Positions 34,533 through 43,297 of a DNA stretch of 64,000 nt are shown here, in pieces; position 1 is the first letter of the stretch, and each line of letters begins with the position of its first letter. Both the position numbers and the translations under genes were made by a program. Origin of the DNA: Scandinavium hiltneri (GTDB taxonomy: Bacteria > Pseudomonadota > Gammaproteobacteria > Enterobacterales > Enterobacteriaceae). The DNA lies in contig NZ_JALIGE010000076.1 of NCBI RefSeq assembly GCF_024764835.1, positions 868,001 through 932,000 on the forward strand, written 5' to 3'. The notes under the pieces were generated by a model. That model did no database searches. It was not told the DNA's origin and worked only from the letters and a program-made list of their open reading frames with translations.

Positions 34533-36314
34533 TTAGTGATATTGCATAAAGCAGGTTTCAGTCGGTGCGTCGGCGGCGCTGTCAGCCGTGGCTTCAAACT
34601 CCGTAACATTATCCAGTTCGCTACCCATCGAAATATTGGTTACGCGCTCAAGGATGACTTCCACCACTACCGGCACGCGGTATTGCGCCATCAGGGCCTT
34701 AGCCTGCTCAAACGCCGGGGCCAGATCCTGCGGGTTAAACACACGAATGGCTTTACAGCCTAAACCTTCGGCCACCTTCACGTGGTCAACGCCATAGCCG
34801 TTTACTTCGCTGGAGTTGATATTTTCGAACGCCAACTGGACGCAGTAATCCATATCAAAGGCGCGCTGTGACTGGCGGATAAGGCCCAGATAGGCGTTAT
34901 TCACCAGCACATGGATATACGGAATGTTAAACTGCGCGCCGACGGCAAGTTCTTCAATCATGAACTGGAAATCAAAGTCGCCAGAAATTGCCACCACCTC
35001 ACGTTTCGGATCCGCGATGCAAACGCCGAGGGCCGCCGGAAGCGTCCAGCCTAATGGACCCGCCTGGCCACAGTTGATCCAGTGGCGGTCTTTAAACACA
35101 TGCAGCATTTGCGCCGCAGCGATTTGCGACAGGCCAATGGTGGTGACGTAGCATACGTCGCGGCTGAAGGCTTTGTTCATCTCTTCGTAGACGCGCTGCG
35201 GCTTGACCGGCACGTTGTCAAAGTGCGTTTTGCGCAGCAGGGTGCGTTTACGCTGCTGGCAGTCGGCCACCCACGCGTCGCGACACGGCAACTGCCCTGC
35301 TTTTTGCCGCGCTTCCGCCACTTCAACCAGCAGGGTCAGCGCCGCTTTCGCATCAGAGACAATGCCTAAGTCCGGGCACAGCACGCGTCCAATCTGCGTC
35401 GGCTCGATGTCGATATGGATGATTTTGCGCCCTTCGGTGTATTTCTCTACCGAGCCAGTATGGCGATTGGCAAAACGGTTACCAATGCCCAACACCAGAT
35501 CGGAGGCCAACAGCGTTGCGTTCCCGTAGCGGTGTGCCGTTTGCAGCCCGACCATTCCGGCCATCAGTTCATGATCGTCTGGAATGCAGCCCCAGCCCAT
35601 CAGGGTTGGGATCACCGGCACCTGCGTCAGCTCGGCAAAACGCTGTAACAGCGCAGCCGCATCGGCATTAATTACCCCGCCCCCGGCGACGATCACCGGA
35701 TGCTCAGCCTGCAGCAGCATGTCGATGGCTCTTTCAATTTGCGCGCGGGAAGCCGCAGGTTTGTAGACCGCCAGCGGTTCGTACATGTCAGGATCAAACT
35801 CAATTTCTGCCACCTGCACGTCGTACGGCAGGTCGACCAACACCGGGCCAGGGCGGCCTGAGCGCATCAGGTGAAATGCCTGTTGCAGCACGCGCGGCAC
35901 CAGCGCTGCTTCGCGCACGGTCACAGCCCATTTGCTCACCGGTTTGGCAATGGATTCGATATCCACTGCCTGAAAATCTTCTTTATGCAGACGGGCACGC
36001 GGTGCCTGGCCGGTAATGCACAGAATAGGGATTGAATCTGCCGAAGCTGAATACAGCGCGGTTATCATATCTGTCCCTGCCGGGCCAGACGTCCCCAGGC
36101 AGACGCCGATATTCCCGGCCGTTGCACGGGTGTACCCCTCCGCCATGTGGGAAGCACCTTCCACGTGGCGCGCCAGTACATGACGGATACCGCCATGTTG
36201 ACGCATTGCAGAATAAAAAGGGTTAATCGCCGCACCCGGCACACCAAATGCGGTGTTCACACCTTCTTTTTCCAGGACATACATTGCCGCATCCACGGCT
36301 CGCATTCTTGCCAT
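34533..36314 (-). CDS. gcl: Glyoxylate carboligase
   Basis: A 593-aa ThDP-dependent enzyme that condenses two glyoxylates to tartronate semialdehyde and CO2. It has the N-terminal ThDP Pyr domain (GVPGAAINPFYSAMRQHGGIRHVLARHVEGASHMAEG), in which Val51 replaces the usual catalytic Glu, a known hallmark of Gcl. A central FAD-type domain follows, then the C-terminal GDFDFQFMIEELAVGAQFNIPYIHVLVNNAYLG ThDP/Mg motif. It is the first gene of the leftward glyoxylate operon, downstream of an AllR-type operator. Confidence 0.98.
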   Translation of the reverse strand: MARMRAVDAAMYVLEKEGVNTAFGVPGAAINPFYSAMRQHGGIRHVLARHVEGASHMAEGYTRATAGNIGVCLGTSGPAGTDMITALYSASADSIPILCITGQAPRARLHKEDFQAVDIESIAKPVSKWAVTVREAALVPRVLQQAFHLMRSGRPGPVLVDLPYDVQVAEIEFDPDMYEPLAVYKPAASRAQIERAIDMLLQAEHPVIVAGGGVINADAAALLQRFAELTQVPVIPTLMGWGCIPDDHELMAGMVGLQTAHRYGNATLLASDLVLGIGNRFANRHTGSVEKYTEGRKIIHIDIEPTQIGRVLCPDLGIVSDAKAALTLLVEVAEARQKAGQLPCRDAWVADCQQRKRTLLRKTHFDNVPVKPQRVYEEMNKAFSRDVCYVTTIGLSQIAAAQMLHVFKDRHWINCGQAGPLGWTLPAALGVCIADPKREVVAISGDFDFQFMIEELAVGAQFNIPYIHVLVNNAYLGLIRQSQRAFDMDYCVQLAFENINSSEVNGYGVDHVKVAEGLGCKAIRVFNPQDLAPAFEQAKALMAQYRVPVVVEVILERVTNISMGSELDNVTEFEATADSAADAPTETCFMQYH

Positions 36315-36333
36315 TTCCGTTCCACCTTAATTT

Positions 36334-36350
36334 TTGGAAAAATATTCCAA
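36334..36350. promoter_or_regulatory. Probable AllR operator upstream of gcl
   Basis: TTGGAAAAATATTCCAA, a near-perfect 17-bp palindrome 20 bp upstream of the gcl start. The same 17 bp recurs in reverse orientation at 37874. In E. coli AllR represses gcl and allA, and these are the only two copies that I noticed, one in front of each. Direct proof of binding is lacking here. Confidence 0.8.
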
Positions 36351-36365
36351 CTTTGTGAATCCACC

Positions 36366-36390
36366 AAAAAAACCCGCTCCGGCGAGCGGG
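36366..36390 (-). terminator. Terminator of allR
   Basis: On the leftward strand, CCCGCTC-gccg-GAGCGGG is followed by seven T, nine bases after the allR stop. It isolates gcl from allR read-through. Confidence 0.92.
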
Positions 36391-36398
36391 TGCGACGC

Positions 36399-37217
36399 TT
36401 ATGCTCTGGCTGTTTTCAGGCCAAGCGCAGTACTGATATCCATAGCCGTCTGATGTACCAACTCGCCCTGGCTGGCAAAGCGATCCGGCGTTAAGCGTGA
36501 GGCAGGTCCAGAGATAGAGATGGCGGCCACCACGCTGCCTACATCATCGTAAATGGCTGAGGCGATACAGTTCAGCCCAATAACGTGTTCTTCCTGATCG
36601 ATGCAGTAGCCCTGCTGACGTGCGCCCTCCAGGTCTTTTTGCAACACCGGCAGGTCGATAAGGGTCGTCGGCGTAAAGCGCTGCAAACCCGTTTTCAAAA
36701 TTGCGTCCATCAGCGCCTCTTCACCTATCGGATAGAGCAGCGCTTTCCCCGCACCGGATGCGTGAAGCGGCAGACGGCTACCCAGCGGGGCACACATTCT
36801 GACCATCGCCTTACACTCCTGCTGCCCTATCAACACCGCTTCGTTACCGTTGCGGATAGCCACGTTCACCGTTTCCCCTGACATCAGCATCAGACGGCGC
36901 ATAAACGGCCCGGCGACAGACAGGACGTCACGGTTGTGGATGTAGGCCGTGCCGACGTTAAACACGCCCAGCCCGATATGCCACCAGCCTAACTGATTGT
37001 CCTGGTAGACAAAATCTGCGTTTTCCAGCACCTTCAGTAAGCGAAAGGCGGTGGTCAGAGGCAAGTCGAGATTCACCGAAATATCGCTAACCGAAGAACT
37101 GCCGCCGCTTTTGGCCAGATACTGCATAATCGCGATGCCTCGCTCCAAGGCCTGCGCCCCTTTTTGCGCGGTCGGTTCTGCCAGGCCTGGCCTGCCGCGC
37201 CGTCGTACTTCTGTCAT
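36399..37217 (-). CDS. allR: Allantoin-pathway repressor AllR (IclR family)
   Basis: A 272-aa IclR-type repressor whose effector in E. coli is glyoxylate. The winged HTH covers about residues 20-80 (ALERGIAIMQYLAKSGGSSSVSDISVNLDLPLTTAFRLLKVLE), and the effector-binding domain follows with MRMCAPLGSRLPLHASGAGKALL. It lies between gcl and allA on the same strand, both expected targets, each with the TTGGAA-type palindrome. Confidence 0.95.
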   Translation of the reverse strand: MTEVRRRGRPGLAEPTAQKGAQALERGIAIMQYLAKSGGSSSVSDISVNLDLPLTTAFRLLKVLENADFVYQDNQLGWWHIGLGVFNVGTAYIHNRDVLSVAGPFMRRLMLMSGETVNVAIRNGNEAVLIGQQECKAMVRMCAPLGSRLPLHASGAGKALLYPIGEEALMDAILKTGLQRFTPTTLIDLPVLQKDLEGARQQGYCIDQEEHVIGLNCIASAIYDDVGSVVAAISISGPASRLTPDRFASQGELVHQTAMDISTALGLKTARA

Positions 37218-37298
37218 TTTTTCCGTCTTCTCCGCCAGCTTACGTTAAGCGTAAGTTCGATATCTTATGCAAGATAACCGGCAGCGTCACGGGATACC

Positions 37299-37781
37299 TC
37301 AACAAATTACCAGCTCGTGCGACGGGACAGAAACCACGTCGCAGTTATCATTTCCACCGCGATCGATGGTCAGAAATTGGGTTTCTTTTTGCCAGGCAAA
37401 CAGCGGGTGATGCCAGACGTTACGGTGGTAATTGACCCCCTGCTGCCCGTTAGTGATAAACGCGCGCAAAGTCGTTAAATCAACGTCATCCCCACCCAGC
37501 GCCACGACAATGACGAAAGGTTCACCGTGCAGAGGCACAAACGCTTGTGTACCAAGCGGATGGCGCTCCAGCTCCGTGACGATGATGGGAAGCGCGACAG
37601 GCTGCGCCTGATTAATGCTGATCAGCGTCCGGTCCTGTTCAAGGATCTCGACGTGTGCCAGATCGTGAAAGCGCTGCACCTGGCCGTTATTGATAAAGAA
37701 AAAATCCTGGCCTTCGGTTTCAATTACGTCACCATACTCTGCAAATTCCGCACGATTGAGCGGTTTTACCTCAAGTTTCAT
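37299..37781 (-). CDS. allA: Ureidoglycolate lyase
   Basis: A 160-aa cupin-like enzyme that splits (S)-ureidoglycolate into glyoxylate and urea, feeding the Gcl branch. Sequence: MKLEVKPLNRAEFAEYGDVIE, then LERHPLGTQAFVPLHGEPFVIVVA and NYHRNVWHHPLFAW, the last holding active-site histidines. It is divergent from allS, with an AllR-type operator 93 bp upstream of its start. Confidence 0.96.
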   Translation of the reverse strand: MKLEVKPLNRAEFAEYGDVIETEGQDFFFINNGQVQRFHDLAHVEILEQDRTLISINQAQPVALPIIVTELERHPLGTQAFVPLHGEPFVIVVALGGDDVDLTTLRAFITNGQQGVNYHRNVWHHPLFAWQKETQFLTIDRGGNDNCDVVSVPSHELVIC

Positions 37782-37873
37782 CTTGTTTTCCCTTGTGATC
37801 CCGATCCCTTTCGGCCCTGAACTTCTCTCTGTGGCTAATCTAGAACCTTCTCAAATTAACAGCAACCTAAAAG

Positions 37874-37890
37874 TTGGAATATTTTTCCAA
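37874..37890. promoter_or_regulatory. Probable AllR operator between allA and allS
   Basis: TTGGAATATTTTTCCAA is the exact reverse complement of the site before gcl. It lies in the 186-bp divergent gap between allA and allS. It could let AllR control both allA and the activator gene allS. Confidence 0.8.
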
Positions 37891-37967
37891 AACAAGACAA
37901 AGACCACAATTCACAAAAGGTAATTGTGAGAAAGTGCTTATAAATCAGTTCACTATTGGAATGTAAT

Positions 37968-38882
37968 ATGTTTGATATTGAAACGCTGCGCACCTTTCTG
38001 TGCATTGCTGAAACCGGTAGCTTCTCCAGGGCCGCTGAGCGCCTGTGCAAAACCACGGCAACGATCAGCTATCGTATTAAGTTGCTCGAAGAGAACACCG
38101 GCGTAGCCCTCTTCTGCCGGACTACACGCAGTGTTTCGCTGACCCCTGCCGGCTATCACCTATTGGCTCAGGCGCGAGAGTGGCTGGGCTGGATAGACGG
38201 CATGCCCGGTGAACTCCGGCAAATTAACGACGGCATTGAGCGCCAGGTGAATATCGTGGTCAATAACCTGATGTACAGCCCGCTTGCCGTCTCGCAGCTG
38301 TTGGCGTGGCTGGTCGGGCGTTATCCATTTACCCAGTTTCATTTTTCTCGCCAGATTTACATGGGCGTCTGGGACACACTGCTGCATGATGATTTTTCAC
38401 TGGCGATTGGCGTGACCGGCACCGAAGCCCTGTCGGATACCATCGCCGTTGAACCCCTCGGCGAGGTTCAGTGGCTGTTTGTGATGTCCCCCACTCACCC
38501 ACTCAACCAGCCCGAAGTCACGCTCACCGAGGCCCTGCTCCGCCGCTATCCGGCGGTCAACATTGCCGACAGTGCGCGCCGGTTGACCAAACGAGTGGCC
38601 TGGCGACTGCCAGGGCAAAAAGAATTTCTGGTGCCCGATATCGAGACGAAAGTCGCCGCGCATATTGCGGGGGTGGGGATCGGTTTTTTACCGTTACCAC
38701 TTTGCCAGCCGCTAATCGCACAAGGTCAGCTGGTTAGCCGAGCTATTCCTGCCATGCGAGCCGCCTCGCCACTGAGCCTTGCCTGGCATACCGCCCACAG
38801 CGGCAAAGTTGTTGAGGATATCGTTGGTCTGTTCCAACAGCGGCGGCCAGAAATCCACGGTTTTATGACACCTTTTTGCTAA
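37968..38882 (+). CDS. allS: Allantoin-pathway activator AllS (LysR family)
   Basis: A 304-aa LysR-type activator of the anaerobic allDCE genes. The start ATG 37968 gives MFDIETLRTFLCIAETGSFSRAAERLCKTTATISYRIKLLEENTGVALF, the LysR HTH in its usual place; a TTG four codons upstream is less likely. The ligand-binding domain follows. In E. coli AllR represses allS and AllS activates allD; the shared operator here agrees with that. Confidence 0.95.
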   Translation: MFDIETLRTFLCIAETGSFSRAAERLCKTTATISYRIKLLEENTGVALFCRTTRSVSLTPAGYHLLAQAREWLGWIDGMPGELRQINDGIERQVNIVVNNLMYSPLAVSQLLAWLVGRYPFTQFHFSRQIYMGVWDTLLHDDFSLAIGVTGTEALSDTIAVEPLGEVQWLFVMSPTHPLNQPEVTLTEALLRRYPAVNIADSARRLTKRVAWRLPGQKEFLVPDIETKVAAHIAGVGIGFLPLPLCQPLIAQGQLVSRAIPAMRAASPLSLAWHTAHSGKVVEDIVGLFQQRRPEIHGFMTPFC

Positions 38883-38958
38883 ACGAATGGCGAATATCAA
38901 GCTATCCCCCCTCACGTGGCGTAAAATGCCGGGGTGTATCGCTCCAGAGTCTTTAACC

Positions 38959-40041
38959 ATGCCACATACCACCCGACCCGCAGTAAACTTCCGACAAATT
39001 CTCGCAGGCAACACGCCCATCATCGATGTGCGCGCCCCGATAGAGTTTCAACAAGGGGCAATGCCAACGGGTATTAACCTCCCTCTGATGGATGACGACG
39101 AACGCGCCACCGTTGGGACCTGCTACAAACGCCACGGGGCGGATGCCGCGCTGAAACTCGGCCACACACTGGTCGCCGGGGAAAAGCGCCAACAACGTTT
39201 AGACGCCTGGTTCGATGCTATTCGCCGCCACCCGGATGCCCTGCTGTGCTGCGCGCGCGGCGGCCAGCGCTCGCATATTACCCAGCAGTGGCTGCGCGAG
39301 GCGGGAGTGGATGTGCCGTTGATCGTCGGCGGCTACAAATCCTTGCGTCAGACCGCTATCTCCGTGACAGCAGAATATGTCGAGCGGCCAATGGTGCTGA
39401 TTGGCGGCTGCACCGGGAACGGAAAAACCCTGCTGGTACAATCTCAGACATCCGGAATCGATCTCGAAGGGCTCGCCCATCACCGCGGATCGTCCTTTGG
39501 CCGCACGCTTCAGCCGCAGCTTTCACAGGCCAGTTTTGAAAATGAACTGGCCATTGCGCTGTTACAAAAAGACGCCGCGCGTTGGGTTATCGAAGATGAA
39601 GGTCACATGATTGGGGCTAACCACTTGCCGGAATGCCTGCGCAATCGGATGGCGCAGTCCTCCATTGCGGTGGTGGAAGATCCGTTTGAGGTCCGGCTGG
39701 AGCGCCTTCGGGAAGAGTATTTCACCCGCATGCACCATGATTTTTTGCAGGCGTTCGGCGAAGAGCAAGGCTGGCAGGAATATAGCGACTACCTGCATCA
39801 GGGCCTGTTCGCCATCCGCCGCCGTTTAGGATTGCAGCGTTTTGCCGAACTGACGGCAAGCCTCGACGAAGCGCTGCTTCAGCAGCAACGTGGCGCATCC
39901 ACCGAGGTGCATTTCAGCTGGCTTAAACCGTTGTTGGTGGAATATTACGATCCGATGTATCGCTATCAGCTCAGTAAAAAAGCCGACAAGATTGTGTTTC
40001 GCGGGAATTATCAGGACGTTGGCACCTGGCTCGCGCGCTAA
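38959..40041 (+). CDS. selU: tRNA 2-selenouridine synthase SelU (YbbB)
   Basis: A 360-aa enzyme that exchanges sulfur for selenium, through a geranylated intermediate, in the wobble 2-thiouridine of tRNAs for Lys, Glu and Gln. The N-terminal rhodanese domain has PIIDVRAPIEFQQGAMP and the catalytic Cys in LLCCARGGQRSH. The P-loop domain has GGCTGNGKTLLVQ. I start it at ATG 38959 (MPHTTRPAVNFRQIL), 24 codons inside the longest frame, matching E. coli alignment length; the ribosome-binding site is weak, so the start is not certain. Confidence 0.93.
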   Translation: MPHTTRPAVNFRQILAGNTPIIDVRAPIEFQQGAMPTGINLPLMDDDERATVGTCYKRHGADAALKLGHTLVAGEKRQQRLDAWFDAIRRHPDALLCCARGGQRSHITQQWLREAGVDVPLIVGGYKSLRQTAISVTAEYVERPMVLIGGCTGNGKTLLVQSQTSGIDLEGLAHHRGSSFGRTLQPQLSQASFENELAIALLQKDAARWVIEDEGHMIGANHLPECLRNRMAQSSIAVVEDPFEVRLERLREEYFTRMHHDFLQAFGEEQGWQEYSDYLHQGLFAIRRRLGLQRFAELTASLDEALLQQQRGASTEVHFSWLKPLLVEYYDPMYRYQLSKKADKIVFRGNYQDVGTWLAR

Positions 40042-40049
40042 TCGCAAAT

Positions 40050-40117
40050 GCCCGGTGGCGCTCCGCTTACCCGGCCTACAAAACCTGTAGGCCTGTGCAA
40101 ACAGAGCACCGCCGGGC
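40050..40117. repeat. REP/BIME element between selU and ybbP
   Basis: CCCGGTGGCGCTCCGCTTAC with an opposing GCACCGCCGGGC end, enclosing CCGGCCTAC and GTAGGCC. It is another paired REP unit at a convergent gene junction. Confidence 0.8.
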
Positions 40118-40121
40118 GAAA

Positions 40122-42536
40122 TTACACGTTGAACTGACGGAACAGCGCTTTGCCTTTCAGCAGACGCAGTCCTAACCAGCCGCCGCACAACGAAAGCATT
40201 ACCCCGCCACTTAGCGGCAGCGTGACCCACAGTCGCCAGTCAGGCTCCCACGGGAAATCGAAGACTTTCGTCTGCAATACCGCCAGCGCGGTTTCTGCGC
40301 CAATAGCCGCCACCAACCCGGATACCAGCCCCAGTAAGGCAAACTCAGCCCACAATGTGGTACGCAGCAATGATTTTCCTGCGCCCAGCGTGCGCCAGAC
40401 CACCAGCTCCTGATGACGTTGTCGCATCCCCACCTGAACCTGTGCTAACAGCAGTAGCACGCCGCAGGCGGTCACCAGCACCACCATCACTTCCAGCGCC
40501 CGACTGACCTGCTCCAGCACCTGCCCGACCTGCTTGAGAATAGCGCCGATGTCCAGCAGACTGACGGTCGGAAATTCGCGATTCAGCTGAGTCAACAGCG
40601 CGTTGCCATTGTCCCAGCGGAAACTGGTAAGCCAGCTTTGCGGTTGCCCATCCAGTGCCCCGGTCGGGAAGATAAAGAAGAAGTTTGGCCGCAGGCTTTC
40701 CCAGTCCACTTTACGCAGGCTGGTGACTTTCGCGCTGAACGCCTGGGTATCTCCGGTAAAGGTCACGTTGTCGCCGAGCTCAATGTTCAGGCGCTTCGCC
40801 AGGCCTTCCTCAATCGACACTTCACCCGCTTTCGGCGGCCAGCTGCCATCGGTTACCGCATTGTGTTCCAGCGGCTGGCTTTGCCAGGTCAGGTTCAGCT
40901 CGCGGTTTAGCGCTTCGTCTTTATTGCCGTCCGTCGTCTGACCGTTAATGTCCGTCAGACGCGCACGCACGATGGGGTAGAACGCCGACGGGATCACCTG
41001 ATGTTCGGCCAGGAAGGCCTTCATCGGCCCGACCTGCTCTGGCGCAATGTTGATCAGGAAGTAGTTCGGGCTTTCAGGCGGAAGCTGCTGCTGCCAGCGG
41101 TCAAGTAAATCGCCGCGAAGCACCAGCAACAACGCCAGTAGCATGAAGGAGAGCGAGAACGCCGCCAGCTGACTGAGCGTAGACCATGGCTGCCGCAGTA
41201 AGCGGCTTACCGCCAGACGCAATGCCAACGATTTCAACGTTACGCGCCGGAGCACGTTCAGGAGTACCCAGCCCAACAGCCCGCAGAGCACCGCCAGCAC
41301 GACTGCGCCCGCCAGCACCGACCACAGTAGCATTGAGCCGCCCATCAGCCAGGCCAGCAGTAGCACAACCACTACCATCATCACCGGGATGTAGAATTTC
41401 AGCGGCCAGACGTTCGCCACCGCATCACGCCGTAATACGCGCAATGGCTGGGTCGCCAGCAGCAGACGCCACGGTCGCATTCCCACCAGCAGTGAAATCA
41501 CCACCATCGCGCCAATAGCCCACAGCCACGGCCACAGGCTGGCAGGCGGCAACGCGACAGGCAGCACCGGTTTGAGTAGCACCATCAACACGCGTTCAAA
41601 CAGCAACCCCATCGCGCCGCCGGTGACCAATGACAACAGCAGGAGCATCGCCCACTGACCGAGGATCAGCTTACGCAGTTGCGCCCGCCCTGCCCCCAGC
41701 GTTTTGAGCACCGCCACCAGATCGTAACGACTGCGGCAATAATGTCCCATCGCCACCGCCACCGCAGCGACCGCCAGCAGCAGTGTCAGCAGCGCCGACA
41801 ACAGTAAAAACTGCTGCGAGCGTTCAAGAGATTTGCCGAGTGCACCTTCATCCTGCTCGAGGCCAATCCAGCGCTGATCGGGCTTTAGCTGCGGCAACAA
41901 CCATTTCTCGTAGGCTTCAATCTGCTGCGGCGTGCCACCAAATTTGTAACGCCAGCTGACACGACTCCCCGGCTGTACAGCCCCGGTTTTTGCCACGTCG
42001 GCGATGTTCATCATTAGACGCGGTGCCATCTGGAACGGGTTAAAGCCGGAATCCGGCTCCTGCATGACTTCACCGGCAATACGCAGCGTCGCATCGCCAA
42101 CGTCGATTGTGTCCCCCGTTTTCAGGTTCAGCAGCGCCATCAACCGGGGGGCTAACAGCACGCTGCCCGCCTGCGGCTTCAGGCGCGGCGGTTGGGTGTC
42201 CAGCTGGCCATACATCGGATAAACGTCATCCACCGCTTTCACACTCGCCAGCTGCGGGGTATCACCCGCGAAGGTCATAGTGGCAAAACTGAGCTGCTCG
42301 CCGATCTTTAGCCCCATTTCGCGGGCTTTATTCAGCCATTCCTCCGGCGCGGCACGCGCGGTGCGCAGCGTTCTGTCACCCGCCATAAATTCGCGGCTCT
42401 GCTGACTCAGCCCTTTGTCCATGCGGTCACTGATATTACCGAGCGCCAGCACACAGGCCACCGCCAGGCTCAGTGCCATCCAGACAATCAGCAGCGACGG
42501 CGAACGCCATTCGCGCCAGAACCAACGGGCAATCAT
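40122..42536 (-). CDS. ybbP: ABC transporter permease YbbP (FtsX/MacB-like, large)
   Basis: An 804-aa inner-membrane permease with about ten helices: two FtsX-like units of four helices plus extra segments, with large periplasmic domains (about residues 40-240 and 480-680). It starts MIARWFWREWRSPSLLIVWMALSLAVACVLALG. The ATG overlaps the ybbA stop by 4 nt. YbbAP is an ABC system of MacB type whose role in E. coli is poorly defined; a link to envelope maintenance or to the divergent esterase TesA has been proposed from gene order. Confidence 0.93.
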   Translation of the reverse strand: MIARWFWREWRSPSLLIVWMALSLAVACVLALGNISDRMDKGLSQQSREFMAGDRTLRTARAAPEEWLNKAREMGLKIGEQLSFATMTFAGDTPQLASVKAVDDVYPMYGQLDTQPPRLKPQAGSVLLAPRLMALLNLKTGDTIDVGDATLRIAGEVMQEPDSGFNPFQMAPRLMMNIADVAKTGAVQPGSRVSWRYKFGGTPQQIEAYEKWLLPQLKPDQRWIGLEQDEGALGKSLERSQQFLLLSALLTLLLAVAAVAVAMGHYCRSRYDLVAVLKTLGAGRAQLRKLILGQWAMLLLLSLVTGGAMGLLFERVLMVLLKPVLPVALPPASLWPWLWAIGAMVVISLLVGMRPWRLLLATQPLRVLRRDAVANVWPLKFYIPVMMVVVVLLLAWLMGGSMLLWSVLAGAVVLAVLCGLLGWVLLNVLRRVTLKSLALRLAVSRLLRQPWSTLSQLAAFSLSFMLLALLLVLRGDLLDRWQQQLPPESPNYFLINIAPEQVGPMKAFLAEHQVIPSAFYPIVRARLTDINGQTTDGNKDEALNRELNLTWQSQPLEHNAVTDGSWPPKAGEVSIEEGLAKRLNIELGDNVTFTGDTQAFSAKVTSLRKVDWESLRPNFFFIFPTGALDGQPQSWLTSFRWDNGNALLTQLNREFPTVSLLDIGAILKQVGQVLEQVSRALEVMVVLVTACGVLLLLAQVQVGMRQRHQELVVWRTLGAGKSLLRTTLWAEFALLGLVSGLVAAIGAETALAVLQTKVFDFPWEPDWRLWVTLPLSGGVMLSLCGGWLGLRLLKGKALFRQFNV

Positions 42537-43213
42537 GATTCCTCCTGCAGTTGACCGTTCACCAGCCGCAGGCGTCGATCACAACGCGCCGCCAGCGCCG
42601 GATCGTGCGTCACCAGCACCAGCGTCGTGCCGTGCTCGCGGTTCAGGGAGAACAGCAAATCGGCAATGCGATCGCCAGTTTGCCGGTCAAGATTGCCAGT
42701 GGGTTCATCGGCGAACAGCAAGTCTGGCCGACCGTTAAACGCGCGGGCCAGCGCCACACGCTGTTGTTCGCCGCCGGAAAGCTGTGCCGGAAGATGATGC
42801 AGACGTTTGCCGAGCCCTAATTGTTCCAGCAGCGCTTTGGCGTGGCTGCGCCCCTGACTGTCGGTTTCACCGCGCAGCAGGGCCGGGAGTTCGACGTTTT
42901 CCAGCGCGTTGAGCGTCGGGATCAGCATGAAAGATTGAAACACAAAGCCCACATGACGGGCACGTAGCCCGGCGCGCGCCTCTTCGTCCATCGCGTGCAG
43001 AGGTTGGCCAATCAACTTCACTTCCCCACTGCTGCCGTCGTCCAGCCCGGCGAGGATCGCCAGCAGCGTCGACTTACCGGAACCGGATTCCCCCACTAGC
43101 GCAATGCTCTGGCCTCGTTTGACAACCAGCTCAACTCCGGTGAGGATGGATAGCTCCTGCTCCCCCTGACCGACGGATTTCTTAAGATGATGAACTTCAA
43201 GTATGTTTTCCAT
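42533..43213 (-). CDS. ybbA: ABC transporter ATPase YbbA, with a start codon supplied by the integrated element
   Basis: A 226-aa LolD/MacB-type ATPase. Walker A is GESGSGKST, the signature LSGGEQQRVALARAFNG, and Walker B LLFADEPTGNLD. It now begins MENILEVHHLKKSVGQGE. The E. coli protein begins MPAENIVEVHHLKKS, and the native-looking ATGCCAGCGGAAAAC lies stranded 11.6 kb away at 54814-54800. So the ATG at 43213 and everything upstream come from the integrated element, and only two residues of the protein are lost. A GTG in frame at 43288 would add 25 codons but is not conserved. Upstream ribosome-binding sequence is weak (GGATAAG). Confidence 0.92.
   Translation of the reverse strand: MENILEVHHLKKSVGQGEQELSILTGVELVVKRGQSIALVGESGSGKSTLLAILAGLDDGSSGEVKLIGQPLHAMDEEARAGLRARHVGFVFQSFMLIPTLNALENVELPALLRGETDSQGRSHAKALLEQLGLGKRLHHLPAQLSGGEQQRVALARAFNGRPDLLFADEPTGNLDRQTGDRIADLLFSLNREHGTTLVLVTHDPALAARCDRRLRLVNGQLQEES
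43197..43211. repeat. attL: 15-bp direct repeat inside ybbA
   Basis: TCAAGTATGTTTTCC, the left member of an exact 15-bp direct repeat; the right copy is at 54792-54806. It lies within codons 2-6 of the present ybbA gene (antisense). Immediately to its left remains ATGATGAACTTC, the stranded native start of tesA (43187). It bounds the element on the ybbA side. Confidence 0.9.
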
Positions 43214-43275
43214 ATAAAGCTTATCCAATTGTTTTATAGATAAAAAATAAAAAAGAAAACCATCAAGGCAACACT

Positions 43276-43285
43276 GGAGGGACAC
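43276..43285 (+). repeat. Candidate integrase arm-type site, left
   Basis: GGAGGGACAC occurs 65 bp inside attL, and the same ten bases in the same orientation lie at 54659-54668, 124 bp inside attR. Direct copies near both ends of a P4-type element suit arm-type integrase binding sites; this is inference. Confidence 0.4.
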
Positions 43286-43297
43286 CACATAATAATA

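Noticed and set aside
43214..43288. 25-codon N-terminal extension of YbbA from a GTG
   Set aside because: The extension is element DNA with no counterpart in the family; the ATG at 43213 restores almost the native N-terminus.
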